Origin: Allodiplogaster sudhausi | Taxonomy: Eukaryota > Nematoda > Chromadorea > Rhabditida > Diplogasteridae | Length of the DNA: 64,000 nucleotides | Assembly: GCA_945643635.1 (NCBI GenBank) | Contig: CALZFC010000045.1 | Span: 1,482,501 to 1,546,500, forward strand | Direction of reading: 5' to 3' | The notes under the pieces: model-generated | Databases searched by the model: none | The model's input: the letters and a program-made list of their open reading frames with translations, nothing else | What the model was told of the DNA's origin: nothing | Part shown: one piece after another, positions 12,801 to 24,795 of the stretch | Layout: the number at the start of each line of letters is the position of its first letter | Numbering within the stretch: the first letter of the stretch is position 1 | Made by a program: the position numbers and the translations under genes

Positions 12801-15800
12801 AAGTGAGAGAAGGATAAGAGATAAAAGTTTCTTCCTCAGGCCACTTCTTCTCCCGCTCTCCTCGACTACACTTGCATCTACGATGTGGTCGTGTCTCATC
12901 TCTTCGTTCACTACCTGAAGACTGTTCGTTTCTACTGAAGAGCAGTGCAATATGCAATAGAAATAAATATTTATTAACTTACTAGAAAATAAATATAAGA
13001 ATGAGCCATTCTACTTGAGAGTGGCCTGACCATCGAAATCTACCGCCCCCTGGGCGCAACATATGAATTGCTTGGCGCCGGCGCCCTCTCCTTCGCGAGA
13101 CTCTTCAGCCGCTCGTCCAATGGGCGTATCGCTGGCGAACTCAAGTCTGTCATGAGCTCTATATCTCCTCCCCTCTCTCTCTCTATCTCTCTCTCTCTCT
13201 TTGTCTGTCTCTATTTCTCTCTTTCTCTCTGTCTGTATCTTTCTCTTTCTCTCTCTCTGTGTCTCTATCTCTCTGTATCTGTCCCTCTTGCTCCATATCT
13301 CTCTATCTCGCTGTCTCTCTCTTTTCTATTGTAATAATATTATTTGTGTAATAGTTGAGTTGCTTAGAGTTCTGGACATCGCGACGGGTCGGCCGGTGGC
13401 TCTGCTCGAGTTTGATGCAACCGTCAGTCGACATCTCGGCGAGGCCGTCGCAGCCTTCAAGGTTACGTCTTTCCGAGTCAAGTTTCAGCTCTCCTGCTTA
13501 CTTGAAGATGCTTTCAAAGTGATCCAATTCCCTCTTCCATTTTCAGCGTCAAGAAGCGGCTCTGAAGCGTCTGCCCCTGGAGATTCTGCCCAACGCGGAG
13601 GACTTCAATCGGCTGCACGTCACGGTCAGCAAGGTCATCGGAATGCAGCGTCTTCCTCGAGGTTGGCTTCGCATGGAACATTTCTGCAGAAATGTTGGCG
13701 CAGCGGAAATGAACAGCTGTAGACCGAAGTGAGATGTAGAATCCGGAACTGTTGATTCGTAAGCTTCAATGCCATGATTAAGAGATGGCCATGAATGGTC
13801 TTCTATTCAGCGCCCTCCGGTGATGTCTGCGTGGCCTACGAGTTGTGTGGCTTCTCGCCATTCCACTCCGGCTTCTCGCCAGTGAAGGGAGAAGAGGTCA
13901 CGATTGCCTCTTCTCGTGCCTGGCTGCTGCCTGCGACTGTACAGTTCGCGGCCAGTGCTGCGTCTACGGTTTGTCTCGCCTTCATTTTGAATCGATCTTC
14001 TTTTTTCTCTCTTTAGCTATCGAAGCTTATACTCGTAACACTTAAGGAGATTGTCTTTTATCTCCTGGACGCGGGCGGCGGCTCGCGCCCTTCACCCGGC
14101 AGAGACGTCATTGCCTCACTCAGCCTGCCTCTTCGGCCCCTCTTCGATGAGGCCGCCGGGAGTCAGAGAATAGTCGGCGCCTTCAAAATGCAGGCGGTAG
14201 GTCATTAATGTCGACATCAAAGAGAGATAGAGACATTTTGATTTTTGAAATAAACTATTGCATCTGGCTGGCGTGCTATAGGCGGATGGCTCGGAGTTGT
14301 CGGTGGCGCTCGAGGTCGCCCTTTTCTGGGAAGGAGTTCCTCGCCACGGCAAGCCGCAACCATTGCCTGATGACTCGCTGCCTCTCCAACCTGTGGGCTT
14401 TTATTTGTTTATAAACTTGAAAATGACAAATATAAGTGTCACGCCATTGGACAACATAAAAAACTTTCAGGAGAAGGCAGAAGAGATATCATCGCCGTCT
14501 CCGCCCGTGGCCAGCGCAGTCACTCCACCGGAATCCCCCGCGAAGCCTGTACTGTACAATTTATTAATTTCAACCAACTTGCAAAATCGATAAGTCGATC
14601 ATTCTTTTTTTTTGTTCGAGCGAAAAAAAGCATTTAAGATATTGTCGGAATCAGAATTGGCTGAAGTTGCGTCGTCTTCAACAGCATCGAGAGAGCCGGA
14701 CGCGAGAAGGCATCCTGAGGCGGTCTCTTCTTCCTCTTCATCCTCCTCTTCACTCTCATCGCCACTTCCATCCACGTCGCTTGGACCGGATGCTGATGCT
14801 GTTAGTGACATTCTCTATTTGTATGAAAATGAACATATTTTCGCCTTAAATGGAACATAATTAGCTGAAATATATTATTATCAACATATATCACTCGTCC
14901 GATCCAGCTACTGGCCGAATCACTTCGCCGCGATCTCACGGCCGCTCTGCCCGAGTCGCCGCCGCCGCCACGTCCCGTCTACAGTGCGGCTCCTACACTC
15001 GAGGACGTTCTCGCCAAGTCAGCGAGAGAAAATAAGTATGAAGGAGAAGAGAGAAAAATGTCAAACTTCAGGCCGCCCTCTCGCCATTCGACGTCTTCAT
15101 CGTCGACTTTATCACAAGACACGGTGGTCCTCGACGGGCCAAGCGAAGCCATTCGGGGAAGCGTTCCGGACGTCGGCGGCGAGGCTGCGGCTGCTGAAGA
15201 GGCGCCGACTGGCTCACCACCGAGAGAGACCAAAGAAGGTGTGAGATGCAGATACAATGCGACTTGTAAGTGTAAATTAACGATTAGAGGAACAATTTGA
15301 TCGGCAAAATATCGTATTTAAAAAAATTATGTTTATAGAGAGTCCTCAGCTGGAACAGGCCCCAGTTGAACTCCCTCCAACACCTCCAACCGAAGTCGAT
15401 CGTGGTGCAGAGGAAGCTGAGCGGGATGAGGAAGGGAGTACGCCAGCTGAGTCGTCACAAGAGAAGCCCGAGGAGCCGACAAAGGACGCGGCGGCCGAAT
15501 CTGGCGTCCAGCTTGTGGACGCGAAGGCGGAGCTAGAGCGCCAGAAGGCGGAGATTGGCCGCTTCTTTCAAGCGCTGCCACCTATCGCGCGTCCACGCCT
15601 CTCAAAGGTTTGATCGCCAATCTAATTTATTCCGATCTACATTTATTGTTAAAATATATCTTTTCTTCAGGGCGAATCTATCACAGAATCTGGCCGGCGC
15701 ATCAAATTCGGCCAGCCTTTACATCAGTCGATCCCACGTTAGCTGATCATGTCTTTTTGTTCATCACTACTCCTTTTACAATTACATTTGTTTGAACGAA

Positions 15801-17561
15801 CCATTAAAAGACAATTTGAATTGTTTTTTTTTTCGAAAACCATTGAAATTGAGCGAGCAGCAGCGAAGACTCTTCGGTCTCGTCCGCATCGCCGCGGCCG
15901 CCGAAGCAGAAGTCGAGGAAGTTCCCGAAGTCAACTCCGGTCTTTACTCCCGCCACCACGCCCTCTCTCCTCAAGGAGAGAGCACGAAAAGTCGTATTAC
16001 AACTTTTTTTCTATATGCTTCACCATTTTTAGATTTTACTGCAACTTTGAAGATAATATTTATAAACCTATAAAATATTTCATAGGATGTGAGTATAGCA
16101 TTCAATCATTCACAACATTTGCATTAATATTGCCGGTTTCAGTCAGAATTGTAGTAAATGTATGTACATACATACATACTTATCATTAGGTCGCAAACAA
16201 TGTTAATTTAAAAATAATACATGAGTTATGGAATAAAATAGGGACATATTCTAGGACAAATCGGTGGAGGCGGAGCTGGCTGGCCAGCACGAAGATGCCG
16301 CAGCGCGCATTGAAATCCGCGTGGATCGTCTTTGGCTGCTGCCCGCGTCTCCTCTTCTTTCCCTCGCATTCGACCGCATTGACGTCTACATTGACTGGGT
16401 CAGTCCACGAGGGTTCTATGACATTCCCACGCTAAGAATTGAAGGAGGAAAGGATTCTTTATCTCTTGAGGTCTTCCTTGATCTTCCTTTGGAAGAGTGT
16501 CGAACGGAAGGAACTGTGCGACTGCCGAGGACCATTAAGACGCCGGCAGTTTTCAACTTTGAGAAAGGTTTCAGCTTCCTCATTACATCATGAAGGCGAG
16601 AGGAAGAGGAGAACGAGGATATCAAGTGTAAAGATGAGAGAGACCGAGAGAGACAGAGATATAGGAAGAGGTGCTTGACGAAAAGGTCCTTGAAAAGAGA
16701 GGCTCGTACCTGACTTGCTTTTCTCCCCTTGAGCCTACCACATCCGTGGCCGTCGCCTGGCTCTGCTCCGTCAATGGGTGCGGACGGGAAGTCGTCTCGA
16801 GTTCTCGCTGCTGTCGGAGGGCGGCGAGGAAGAGGCGGACGAGCTCGCCGTCGCCAGCCTCGACCTCGGCGGACTCGCGCCGCACCACGAACAGACTATT
16901 ACTTGTGCGGTTTTTATATTGTTATCAAATTATAAATAGTTGAGCATTAATAGTTGCTTTTTACATTAATAATAGCTTTATATTGTTATTAGTTGGTATT
17001 TACTTAATATTTATTTATTGTTTTACGTATTCCGATGCCGTAGTATGATGATGCCCCTCGCAAGTACAAACAGAGATTTGTCTTGATTTGCAGTCTTGAA
17101 TCGCGATGACGTCGCGGTTGCCGAAGTCGAAGTGTCGATCTCCCACGATCTGGCAGATGAAGATTACGACGAAGTCGATCGTCTTCTTCTTCAAGGAGTG
17201 CAAGAGGAGGAAGAGGTGCAACACGAGGAGGAGGTCGTTTATTTTGGTTGGCGCCAAATCAAATTTGCTGTGACAATGACAGCTCAACCTCGTCCTTGTG
17301 CCTAAATAAGAAAAATCAATACAGCCATTTTTGAACAACATACATATTGCAAAGCCGGATCCCCACTATTTAGGTTTTGTTTCACTTCGAGTCGTATATA
17401 ATAAATAGGTGGACAACATTTCTGTAAATGCGGTAAATGGTTTCTAGCGAGGCGATGAGGCTGCGGCTGTATCTTCCGCGGTCGCGGACGCTCGTCGTCG
17501 CTTCCGACTTCAACCAGTCCGCGATCTCGATCCAGACATTGGGGAGCTTTCACCGAAATAG
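2447..17561 (+). CDS. RPGRIP1L: RPGRIP1L/MKS5-like ciliary transition-zone protein
   Basis: Scaffold of the ciliary transition zone. Modelled exons: 2447-2509, 2652-2713, 2952-3072, 3171-3245, 3389-3564, [gap], 9509-9633, 10303-10395, 10591-10709, 10874-10976, 11164-11264, 11384-11543, 11731-11870, 12052-12151, 12290-12463, 12605-12748, 12840-12923, 13020-13144, 13368-13461, 13547-13661, 13811-13968, 14017-14196, 14282-14392, 14471-14548, 14639-14800, 14908-15017, 15072-15238, 15339-15607, 15671-15737, 15854-15990, 16255-16398, 16471-16567, 16734-16904, 17094-17233, 17448-17561. Phases agree at every junction except across the gap, where an exon of length 3n+2 is probably missing. Order: N-terminal coiled coil, Arg/Glu-rich coiled coils, the family signature (LYEEVEKLRN, then REIAYSG, then FFDFELQTTP), C2 domains (12605-14392), Ser/Pro linker, C-terminal RPGRIP1-type C2 (RIEIRVDRLWLLPASP). 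About 1,400 residues, close to the vertebrate length. Exon 1 appears to use a GC donor. RPGRIP1 itself is the alternative name. Confidence 0.85.
3565..9508 (+). other. Giant intron of the RPGRIP1L-like gene hosting a nested gene
   Basis: About 5.9 kb separates the N-terminal exon block from the coiled-coil block, whereas the other introns are mostly 50-670 bp. The exon ending at 3,564 leaves phase 2 and the exon at 9,509 needs phase 1, so at least one exon is unidentified or two genes have been merged here. The interval contains a minus-strand gene (4,712-8,356). I see nothing coding on the plus strand between about 3,570 and 4,690, nor between 8,360 and 9,500, where a GA-rich stretch runs from 8,990 to 9,080. 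Confidence 0.55.
4712..8356 (-). CDS. Protein with C-terminal SUMO-like (ubiquitin-fold) domain
   Basis: The last exons, 5266-5142 and 4808-4712 on the minus strand, join in phase and encode a SUMO-like fold: SLKTTTKMGKLKEKHSRRLG, then LVYRYKGKNLKDNDTVRELG, then MKENDVIHVLDAV and a stop at 4,712. This resembles SUMO (MTTQMGKLKK, FLFDGRRI, DDVIEV) and the C-terminal SUMO-like domains of the Rad60/Esc2/NIP45 group. There is no diglycine tail, so it is not a conjugated SUMO. Upstream in phase are a Ser/Pro linker (MSHLSMSNPNLI, then EDENDRTPSPIAG). Likely first exons are 8356 (MGKKKSRVKNGAV), 7944-7871 (acidic, EDGEEDEE) and 7695-7528. Middle exons near 7,400-7,320, 7,070-6,930, 6,840-6,790, 6,600-6,450 and 6,290-6,170 look coding but were not joined with confidence. 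It may be two genes. The Rad60/NIP45 assignment is inference. Confidence 0.55.
9650..9885. repeat. GA microsatellite after a 5' splice site
   Basis: About 230 bp of almost pure GA starting 17 bases after the donor of the exon ending at 9,633. The long Ser-Leu frames on the minus strand here are translated repeat. Confidence 0.95.
10441..10574. repeat. CT microsatellite before a 3' splice site
   Basis: About 130 bp of CT/TTTC repeat ending 17 bases before the acceptor (CTTTAACCAG) of the exon at 10,591. It acts as an outsized polypyrimidine tract. Confidence 0.95.
10995..11078 (+). repeat. Dispersed intronic repeat, copy 1
   Basis: The stretch beginning TGTCGCGTCTCACTGAATCA and running through CATGCTCTCTC and GTGTCAGGCAAA to GCTCC closely matches 21,472-21,562 in the same orientation. 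It lies in an intron of the RPGRIP1L-like gene. It may be a fragment of a dispersed element, because no function is evident. Confidence 0.7.
13165..13325. repeat. CT microsatellite in intron
   Basis: A CT-rich tract (with CTGT and CTAT variants) fills most of the intron between exons 13,020-13,144 and 13,368-13,461. The plus-strand Ser-Leu open frames are artefacts of it. Confidence 0.9.
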
Positions 17562-17860
17562 ACAACGATTTATTATCGCTTCAAATTTAATTTATCTGGT
17601 GTTGCGCTATTTTTTGTGAAATCAGAAATCGTAAAACAATCGTCGTTGTCAGTTCTAAAAGAATCATTGATATCAATATGATATCAAGGAAAAACAATAA
17701 CATTTTTTCGTTTGTTATCATGCTGAAAGAGTAAAAAAAAACCATTCAGAAGATAGAATTTGCAAAAATGTTGTATTGACAAACAATTTAAAGATTCAAT
17801 ATCATGTTACAATCATCCAGATCAAAAAATTTATTTATGGAGAGTGTGAAGGGAGGGAAA
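17562..17860. other. Gap downstream of the RPGRIP1L-like gene
   Basis: AT-rich sequence after the stop codon at 17,559-17,561. I see no convincing AATAAA close to the stop and no coding segment. Confidence 0.4.
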
Positions 17861-17939
17861 CTGGCGTCCTATACAGCCATGATTTCTATTAGACGAGCAC
17901 CACTTCCTTGCCAGACTAGTTCGTCTAATAGAAAATATA

Positions 17940-18345
17940 GATTAAAATACTTCTTTACGATATAAAATATTATCAACAGAAATGGTTTGGACATGCCTGC
18001 AGAGAGGACAGCTTGAGTCAGTGGCAGAGCCGTTTCTCATGTACAATGCACACGTTTTAGCACATCTGAATGCAGCAGCGACTTTGAGTAACCAACCAGG
18101 AATCGAGATCAGGAATACGAGTGAACGACATTTATGACATGGAATTCGAACGATGCTGTGCCTGTGACACTCTCTTCGACTTGCCATATCAGACTACCTT
18201 AGTGTAGCTGATCAGTTGACGGCAATGAACACAGCCGACGTGACCGAGGGGCTCATCACGACAGCAAAGGAGGCAGCTGCCGTAGTTGTGCAACGCGCTC
18301 TCCAGAAGCCACTGCAAGAGCAGTAGGACGCAAATATTTGTGGAC
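17940..18345 (-). CDS. Cys/His-rich exons, possible zinc-binding protein
   Basis: On the minus strand 18,310-18,200 reads RALHNYGSCLCCRDEPLGHV followed by GCVHCRQLISYT, and 18,190-17,990 reads RRECHRHSIVRIPCHKCRS and later SSCPLCRHVQT. CxxC pairs in both segments suggest a small zinc-ribbon or RING-like protein. I could not fix the splice junction between them or the start codon. It could also be the end of the neighbouring minus-strand gene, although that gene has its own stop at 19,461. Confidence 0.35.
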
Positions 18346-19460
18346 TATAAAATAGCAAACACTGACCGGCCTTCTGCTCGTCGATGCATTCCTATTTAAA
18401 AAAAATTCTGCTGTCAAGTATAAAAAATGAGTACTAGGTATAATATTTCATCTATATGTTCTTGACTACTCTTGACAATGAAATGACCGAAGTTTAGAAA
18501 ATGCCGATAGAGGAATGCTGTCGTCTTCTTACTGATCGAACGGCTAAAACATTCGCTGTACGTTCGCCCGAACAACCTACTGAAACTGTTGACAAACCGC
18601 GACGCTGTCTAGCAAAAAACGATCTAAAATATTCAACGGCTTTCTTTTACTAAGCGAGTTTTGTCGAACAACTAAAAAATTTCGCAAATTGATAAGGACA
18701 GGTAAACTGGGAACCATTTGAATTGGGGAGGGGCAGTCCCAACCGAATCACTGCTCGCGGTAGGCGTCGCTTCACGTGGTGTCAAGGATCTCGTGCCAAT
18801 GTCGATTGGGTCCACGCTGAGTTCTCCCTGGAAGCTGTGTAAGGCCGCGTACATCACTGGGTAAAATACATTCGCTTCATTCAGGGAATTCCGCATGTTT
18901 CAGCCTCGCAAATTAGTTGGCATTTAACGCTTCGTACACTCTGATCATGAGAAGGGCTTTTGTCATGCATTTTCTGCAATGTACGAAAGCTGCAATTTAG
19001 AAAAACAAAAGTGAAGGCTCTGAGATCCAATTCATATTAAATCTAACTGAAAGTAGAAATTTGTACAAATGTGGCTGACCAAATGAAAGAATTTATCAAC
19101 CTGCAAGGTAATAACTATCAAACTTGAGCATAACAAATTGGATTTGGCAAACGTCACATTTCCCAACCTGATCTTCTTATCTTATTCTTGCTCTTCGTGT
19201 AAAAATACAATTACTTATTCCAGCGTACTGTATGGATAAAGGAGGCAAGATTGAACTCGAGTTCTTCTTCTATTCCTCGAACAAACAAACATGCACAATT
19301 GGAGAACTAACCATAAGCAAGAATTCTAGTGTCTAGCTATTAGCCAATAAAAACAAATGAGGTAGTGAACGAGAAGATCTAATTGTAAGCAGACGTCGAA
19401 AGCTCGCGGGATTCTGCCAGAATGAATTAAATACGGGAAAATATACGAAATTATAGCAGC

Positions 19461-21930
19461 TTAGAAAGGGTCCTCGAAAAGCTGCTCTGGCTTCTTCTCG
19501 TCCGCTGCGTTGGCAGCACCTTCGATTTCGCTCTGACGCTCCTAAAACATTGCGAATTCATTCAAAATAGGCAAATATAAATAATTATATATATATATAT
19601 ATGTACATAAGCGTGCATAAAAATATATGCATATATGTACATATGTACATACATACATATGTACTTATATACATATACATATATGTCCAATGTTGGGTTT
19701 TAAATAGAAGCGCAAACAATTTTTTAAAAAGAAAACTGATTATTCAACAAATGACTTGCTAGACCCACTTTTATCTTCTCTTTCCTTCTCTGCTCGAATT
19801 CGGCGTGTTGATGGGGCGCGAGTGTCTTCTGATTCATGTTGGCGCGAACCTGTGTTTACTAACGTCAGCATGTCAAAAAGGGAGAAATTAATGATTATTT
19901 AATGAGCATTTGTTACTAACATATGTACATAGGGTATCGAAGTGCAAAATTTTTTCAAAGAATCACAAATACCTTATGACGTTCCAATTCGAAGGCGTCC
20001 GTCATCTGCGATGCGATTACATTGAATAGTCTGCAAGTTAAAACTATCAATTTTGTTACCGTCAACTGTGGTATCTTCGGTCATTTGATGACAATGTATT
20101 TCCGCCTTCTGTTTACTCCTTAGTCTCTCCTCCTTGTGTAGTCTGTCTCCCACTCGCTCTCCTTCTCTTTCACTCTTTCTCACTTTCTCTCTCTCTTCCT
20201 CTTTCTCTCTTTCTAGTTCTCTGGCCTTCTTTCTCAATGTGTTTGATCTGCACTGACTTCCTCCATACGCTCGCTACAATGTCTGGTGCGTAGCTTTGCG
20301 CAAAGCGGACTTTCCGTTGTCCAGTGGTGTCTTTATCGTTCGGAGGCTCGTCCTAGAAACATACAAATTCATCTCTGATTAGCAATAAGAATGGATCGGC
20401 CATAAAATTGCATCTAATAATTTTTCTTTTAATGCCTATAATGATAAGCATTAAAAAACAGCTTAAAATTGATAGACGGAAGAAGACAGGGATCCTGTCC
20501 GATTGACAGTTTGAATACGGCAAGAGACTGAAAACTGAACATGACAAATAAACCGTTCCGCCGTCCGGATTATGTAATTGTGACATTTTGGAGTGGAGGG
20601 GAGAAGAATAATTAGAACATAACGAACGGGAACTGCGGATAAATCGGATTCCGATTTGGTCTTGCCACCAATTTGATTGTGCAAAGGTTCGTATGCAATT
20701 GTGTATGCCTGGATTGTTCACAATTTGCTCCATAGAGTAAGGATAAACGTGAGAGTGAACAGCAATTTGTGATAATAAAAGAGTATTTAATTTTATTCTT
20801 TGCAAAAAAAAAAGAATAATGCTTGCAAGCATGCTTACCAATTCGCCAGTGAGGTATGGAATGAAACGTGATGCAAAGTAGACGAGCACGAGTTCGAAGT
20901 AGTTCTTCTCCAGCTGATTCTGACGTTGCTCCAGAAATCCTTGTCTAGGGAAGACTAAATTGTAAGCTACATACTTCAAGAAACGAGATGGGATATTCAC
21001 GAGAGATACACAAGTCATAGGGAAACTAAAAAGGGACTATGAACGCGAGTTTTCTTCCGCAATGTTATTCAGAAAAAGAGTAGAAGAAAAGAACTGAAAA
21101 GTATTGTAATACATACTTGACATGCGCTCTGCCCGTCTTCCGCACGAATTGCCATGCACCAGTGAGATTCTCGGTCACTCCGAGCATCGTTGTCACCTTG
21201 TATTATATAGTAGTATCAAGCAGTTTAAGAGTTTTCCTCTTTGATCAGTTGGTTACATTAGTGCTACCGTATTCTGCTCGCACCTGATCGAGTAGTTCAG
21301 TGAATCGAGTGATGTGGCTGCCGAACTTGGGCATTGTCATCATTGCGCTCTTTGGCGCCCGATGAACACCGAACACCGAAAAAGAGGTTAGCTAGCAAAC
21401 AAATCCTGTTCTTTCCCTTTTAAGGTGCATGAAGCTCAACCGAAATCTATTTGAATTTTCCTATCCATTGTAGTCGCGTCTCTCTAAATCACATGCTCTC
21501 TCGCCCGCGTGTCAGGCAAAAAGGCGCGAATTCAAGAATGAGTTTCTGGCTCCATTTAAACTCATTTTAGACATCTGCCTTTGAAATTGCGTAAATTCAT
21601 ATAATATGACTAAACAGATTTGAAGAATTAACTTCTTATTGAAAGGCAAAGCTTAAAGCCGGTCTAACCACACGCAGATCTGGCTCGAGGTCGTGAACAA
21701 TGTCGACAAAGATTAAGCCTACGATCGATCTGGGATCTTGCAATCGCTGAAAAAATAAACAATCTTTCATATACATTCTTATTTTTATTTGTGAAAGTAT
21801 ATACGACATTGCTATGCACATATGAAAAACATATGTGTTTTTCACGTAGCATAATGAACCTAAAATGTTTTCGGTGTAAGAAAAGTTATATGTAAAATGT
21901 AGACCTGAAAGGTCTCTCGAAGACACGTCC
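19461..21930 (-). CDS. Multi-exon gene of unknown function, C-terminal part
   Basis: Minus-strand segments with good splice sites: around 21,926-21,905 (QLTKKDRTCLRETFQ), 21,749-21,670 (DPRSIVGLIFVDIVHDLEPD), 21,350-21,285 (MPKFGSHITRFTELLDQV), 21,196-21,118 (MLGVTENLTGAWQFVRKTG), 20,940-20,840 (EQRQNQLEKNYFELVLVYF, then ASRFIPYLTGEL), 20,354-20,230 (GQRKVRFAQSYAPDIVASVW), 20,040-19,980 (LFNVIASQMTDAFELERHK), 19,850-19,768 and 19,541-19,461. The last two join in phase 0 and end in acidic LFEDPF and a TAA stop. The protein looks soluble and helical with an acidic tail. I do not recognise the family. Further upstream exons may lie at 22,350-22,250 (RRVFQLKEKAMVEI), 22,620-22,560 (GDCMGLSLCKDTG) and 25,680-25,580. 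Confidence 0.6.
21472..21562 (+). repeat. Dispersed intronic repeat, copy 2
   Basis: Shares GTCGCGTCTCxCTxAATCAC, CATGCTCTCTC and GTGTCAGGCAAA with 10,995-11,078. Here it lies antisense in an intron of the unknown minus-strand gene. Confidence 0.7.
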
Positions 21931-22065
21931 GATCCTTCTTTGTGAGTTGCGTCGTGAATGGATTCTCCGTTTCATTGCCGACCCACGAGGCGCCGGATTG
22001 CTACAGAGACTGTACTGATGGTGAGTGTGGACATGATTCAGCTTTCATTCTGGGTAGGCTCTTAT

Positions 22066-22067
22066 AC

Positions 22068-22118
<51 letters not shown>

Positions 22119-22145
22119 TATATATATAGTATATATATGCACATA
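22066..22145. repeat. AT microsatellite
   Basis: About 80 bp of near-pure (TA)n with a few GTATATA and GCACATAC interruptions, grading into the TACATA-type repeats common across the window. Confidence 0.95.
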
Positions 22146-22684
22146 CTACATACATACGTAGCTTGAATGTTCATGCAAAGACATGTAAATATTTATGTAG
22201 TCTGTATATGTGAACATTTCTACCTTTCCTTAGTTATCTTCATAAAACAAATGAGTAATTCTTGAGGTAGATCTCTGCCTACACACTTGTATAACTGCAA
22301 TTTCAACCATGGCCTTTTCCTTCAACTGGAACACCCTTCTGCATGCGATAGTTTCACGCAAGAATGTGGGAAGAAATGCAGGGTACATTGTAAAAAAAAA
22401 AGATTGAAACGAACTCAATTCACTCTATTTTTCTAACCTTTTGTATGATAACTTATGTAGTAAGAGAAAAATTTGTTAATATAATGCGCCTTCGGCTCCT
22501 ATTCACATATGCTTTATTATGAAGCAAAATAAATATGTAAAAAAAGAACAAAACAATAACAGCTTGCCTTGCCCGTATCTTTGCAGAGCGAGAGGCCCAT
22601 GCAGTCGCCGGTGAATCTCTACGTCTCTTACCTTTCTTTCTCTTCCCTTCTTGCTAGACTCCCGTAAGAGAGGAAAGAGATGGC

Positions 22685-22718
<34 letters not shown>

Positions 22719-23540
22719 CGGTGAGATTGAAATGCTCAAGTGAGGAGAGCTGCGGAGATATATGTACGTATGTATGTATGTATGATCAAACTGCTTGAAT
22801 CTAAAGTAACTCATCTATTTACTTTACTCTCATGTACTAGTATTATAAAAATCAAAATGCCAATGATAAAATATTAAATCAGTCTTTAATAATTTATTTG
22901 TCGCGCTATGAACGGATACCACTAAAATGTCGTTATCAATCATATGTACTTTCCGTTATGGCGCGCGCGTAAATAAAAGTAATTGGGAGTCATTTAGTCA
23001 TAAAAAGGAGAATTTGTCGATATTTGCTGCATAAAGAAATCGTAAATGGGCTGCATTAGCAAATATGTAAGTAAATTGCTTGACTGAACATCATCAGCAA
23101 AGATTCACAACGATTGAATAGCCATTTATGAAGAGGGCGAGCAGATTACATAGAAAAGTAGGTAATCTGTATGGAGATACACGGATAAAGATCGAAGGGA
23201 GGGAGATGCAAAGAAACTGCCTCATCGCGTCATGCATTTCAATGGAAGCAAAGGCAGTGTCGTGGGAAATTAAAGAGGGTGTGCGATAAATTGGGATCGA
23301 GGAAAACGAAAGAGATAGCGAGAGACTGTGAGCGAGAGAAGGAGAGTATGATCGAGAAAGAGAAAGAGCGATAGAGTACATATGTGGGATAGAGTAAGAG
23401 AAAGACGGGGAGAGAGTGTGAGAGAGATCAACCTCGTTTAGAATTTTTTAATCCGTTCATTTCTCACAAATTATATTTTTTTCTTCTCTTAATTCGTTCA
23501 CCTTTTGCTTATTTATCGGCAGTAAAAAAGTGTTATCGCT

Positions 23541-23876
23541 ATGCTTTTAATGAACGGAATCTTCCATAAAGAAAGTAATCGTGCACATCGTGAATTAGAG
23601 CGAAATTTGCAAACAGACTTTCCGAAGGGAGAGTTCATCGAGCAGATTACGACACTTTTAACTCACCAATTTTGCTCCAATTCACAAAATATGTACATCA
23701 TTGTGCAAGCTTTCTTTAAAAAGCCCCCGTGCCAACGTATTGTAAACGATTCGCCTATATATTTCGAGCCGTTTAAAAAAGGAAATGCTTTCTTCAGAAG
23801 CCATGACATAAGATATGCATTGGTAAAGGATATACGTACATATGTGTCTTTGGGTATTTTACAGAAACATCATTAG
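23541..23876 (+). CDS. Single-exon 111-residue hypothetical protein
   Basis: An uninterrupted frame with ordinary, non-repetitive composition (HRELERNLQTDFPKGEF near residue 20, PCQRIVNDSPIYFEPFKKG in the middle). It has no signal peptide or membrane segment. I do not recognise it. It sits in about 2 kb of otherwise gene-poor, GA-rich DNA. It may be a real small gene, an exon of something larger, or a remnant of a mobile element. The frame is long for this AT-rich context, which is the main support. Confidence 0.3.
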   Translation: MLLMNGIFHKESNRAHRELERNLQTDFPKGEFIEQITTLLTHQFCSNSQNMYIIVQAFFKKPPCQRIVNDSPIYFEPFKKGNAFFRSHDIRYALVKDIRTYVSLGILQKHH

Positions 23877-24795
23877 AGTGAGACATCGATGCGTCTACAC
23901 GGAAATGTATTCGTCCCCCTCTATTTCTCATAAAATTTTTCTCCTAAATCCCTTCAACATGCCCTTGCTAATACTTTCCATGAGATCATAAACAAAATGG
24001 CAGAATCGGGATAGAGTGGATTGAAATGGAGAGGAGACTATGACGTTTCATTGGATTTACTGAATCGAGCTCCAGTGAAGCCCCAAGTTATGCCTTCTTT
24101 GCTTCCGTTGAAACGACTCCAAATAAAGAGCAAGGGGAAAGGATGCAGGAATGTGTGTAGAAGAAGATGATGCTAATATGCCTAGGAAGTTCTGAAGACA
24201 TTCAGGCGAACGGTCTGCTGTAGAAGGTGGTGGCGGGAGATCTCGGCTTTCAAAGTCATTCTCCATTTCTGTTCCCCTGGCTACCATTACTTCCAATGCG
24301 GGTACTCGATAAGAGCCACAAAAGAGAAAAGAGAGCGAATATGGTTGGGGGAGACATATGAGTAGGTAGCACTCGGCAGGTAAGCATATATCTCCGAGTT
24401 ACGCTCTCGAAAAAGGCATAGGCGAGGGAGAAGGGGGAAAGGGGTGAGAGAGCAATGAAAAGATATAACGAGGGAGAGAGAGTACGGCGATAAATTCAAG
24501 AGGAGACACACAGAAAACAAGAGTGAAAGATAGAGAGAGAGAGAGAGAGTGAGAGCGACAGACAGCCAGACAGAAGCAAAGTGCGCAACCTAATAATGTT
24601 TAGTGCAAGCCTATCAACCGCGATCCAGCCTAGCAATTAAGCCAAGGCTCATTCGCAGAAGGAGTCATCTAGTCACAAGCATGCGCACTTGTAGCCATCT
24701 CTTTCGATGCGGGGGGGGGGGGGGTTGAGAGGGTTTTCCACCGGCTGAGCGGATGGATACATACATATGCACATAGTACGTATGTATATAGTAAC

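Noticed and set aside
15792..16073. Alternative frame of the RPGRIP1L-like exon at 15,854-15,990 (LSEQQRRLFGLVRIAAAAEA)
   Set aside because: The frame that joins neighbouring exons in phase gives a Ser/Pro/Lys linker instead and keeps the reading frame to the next C2 exon.
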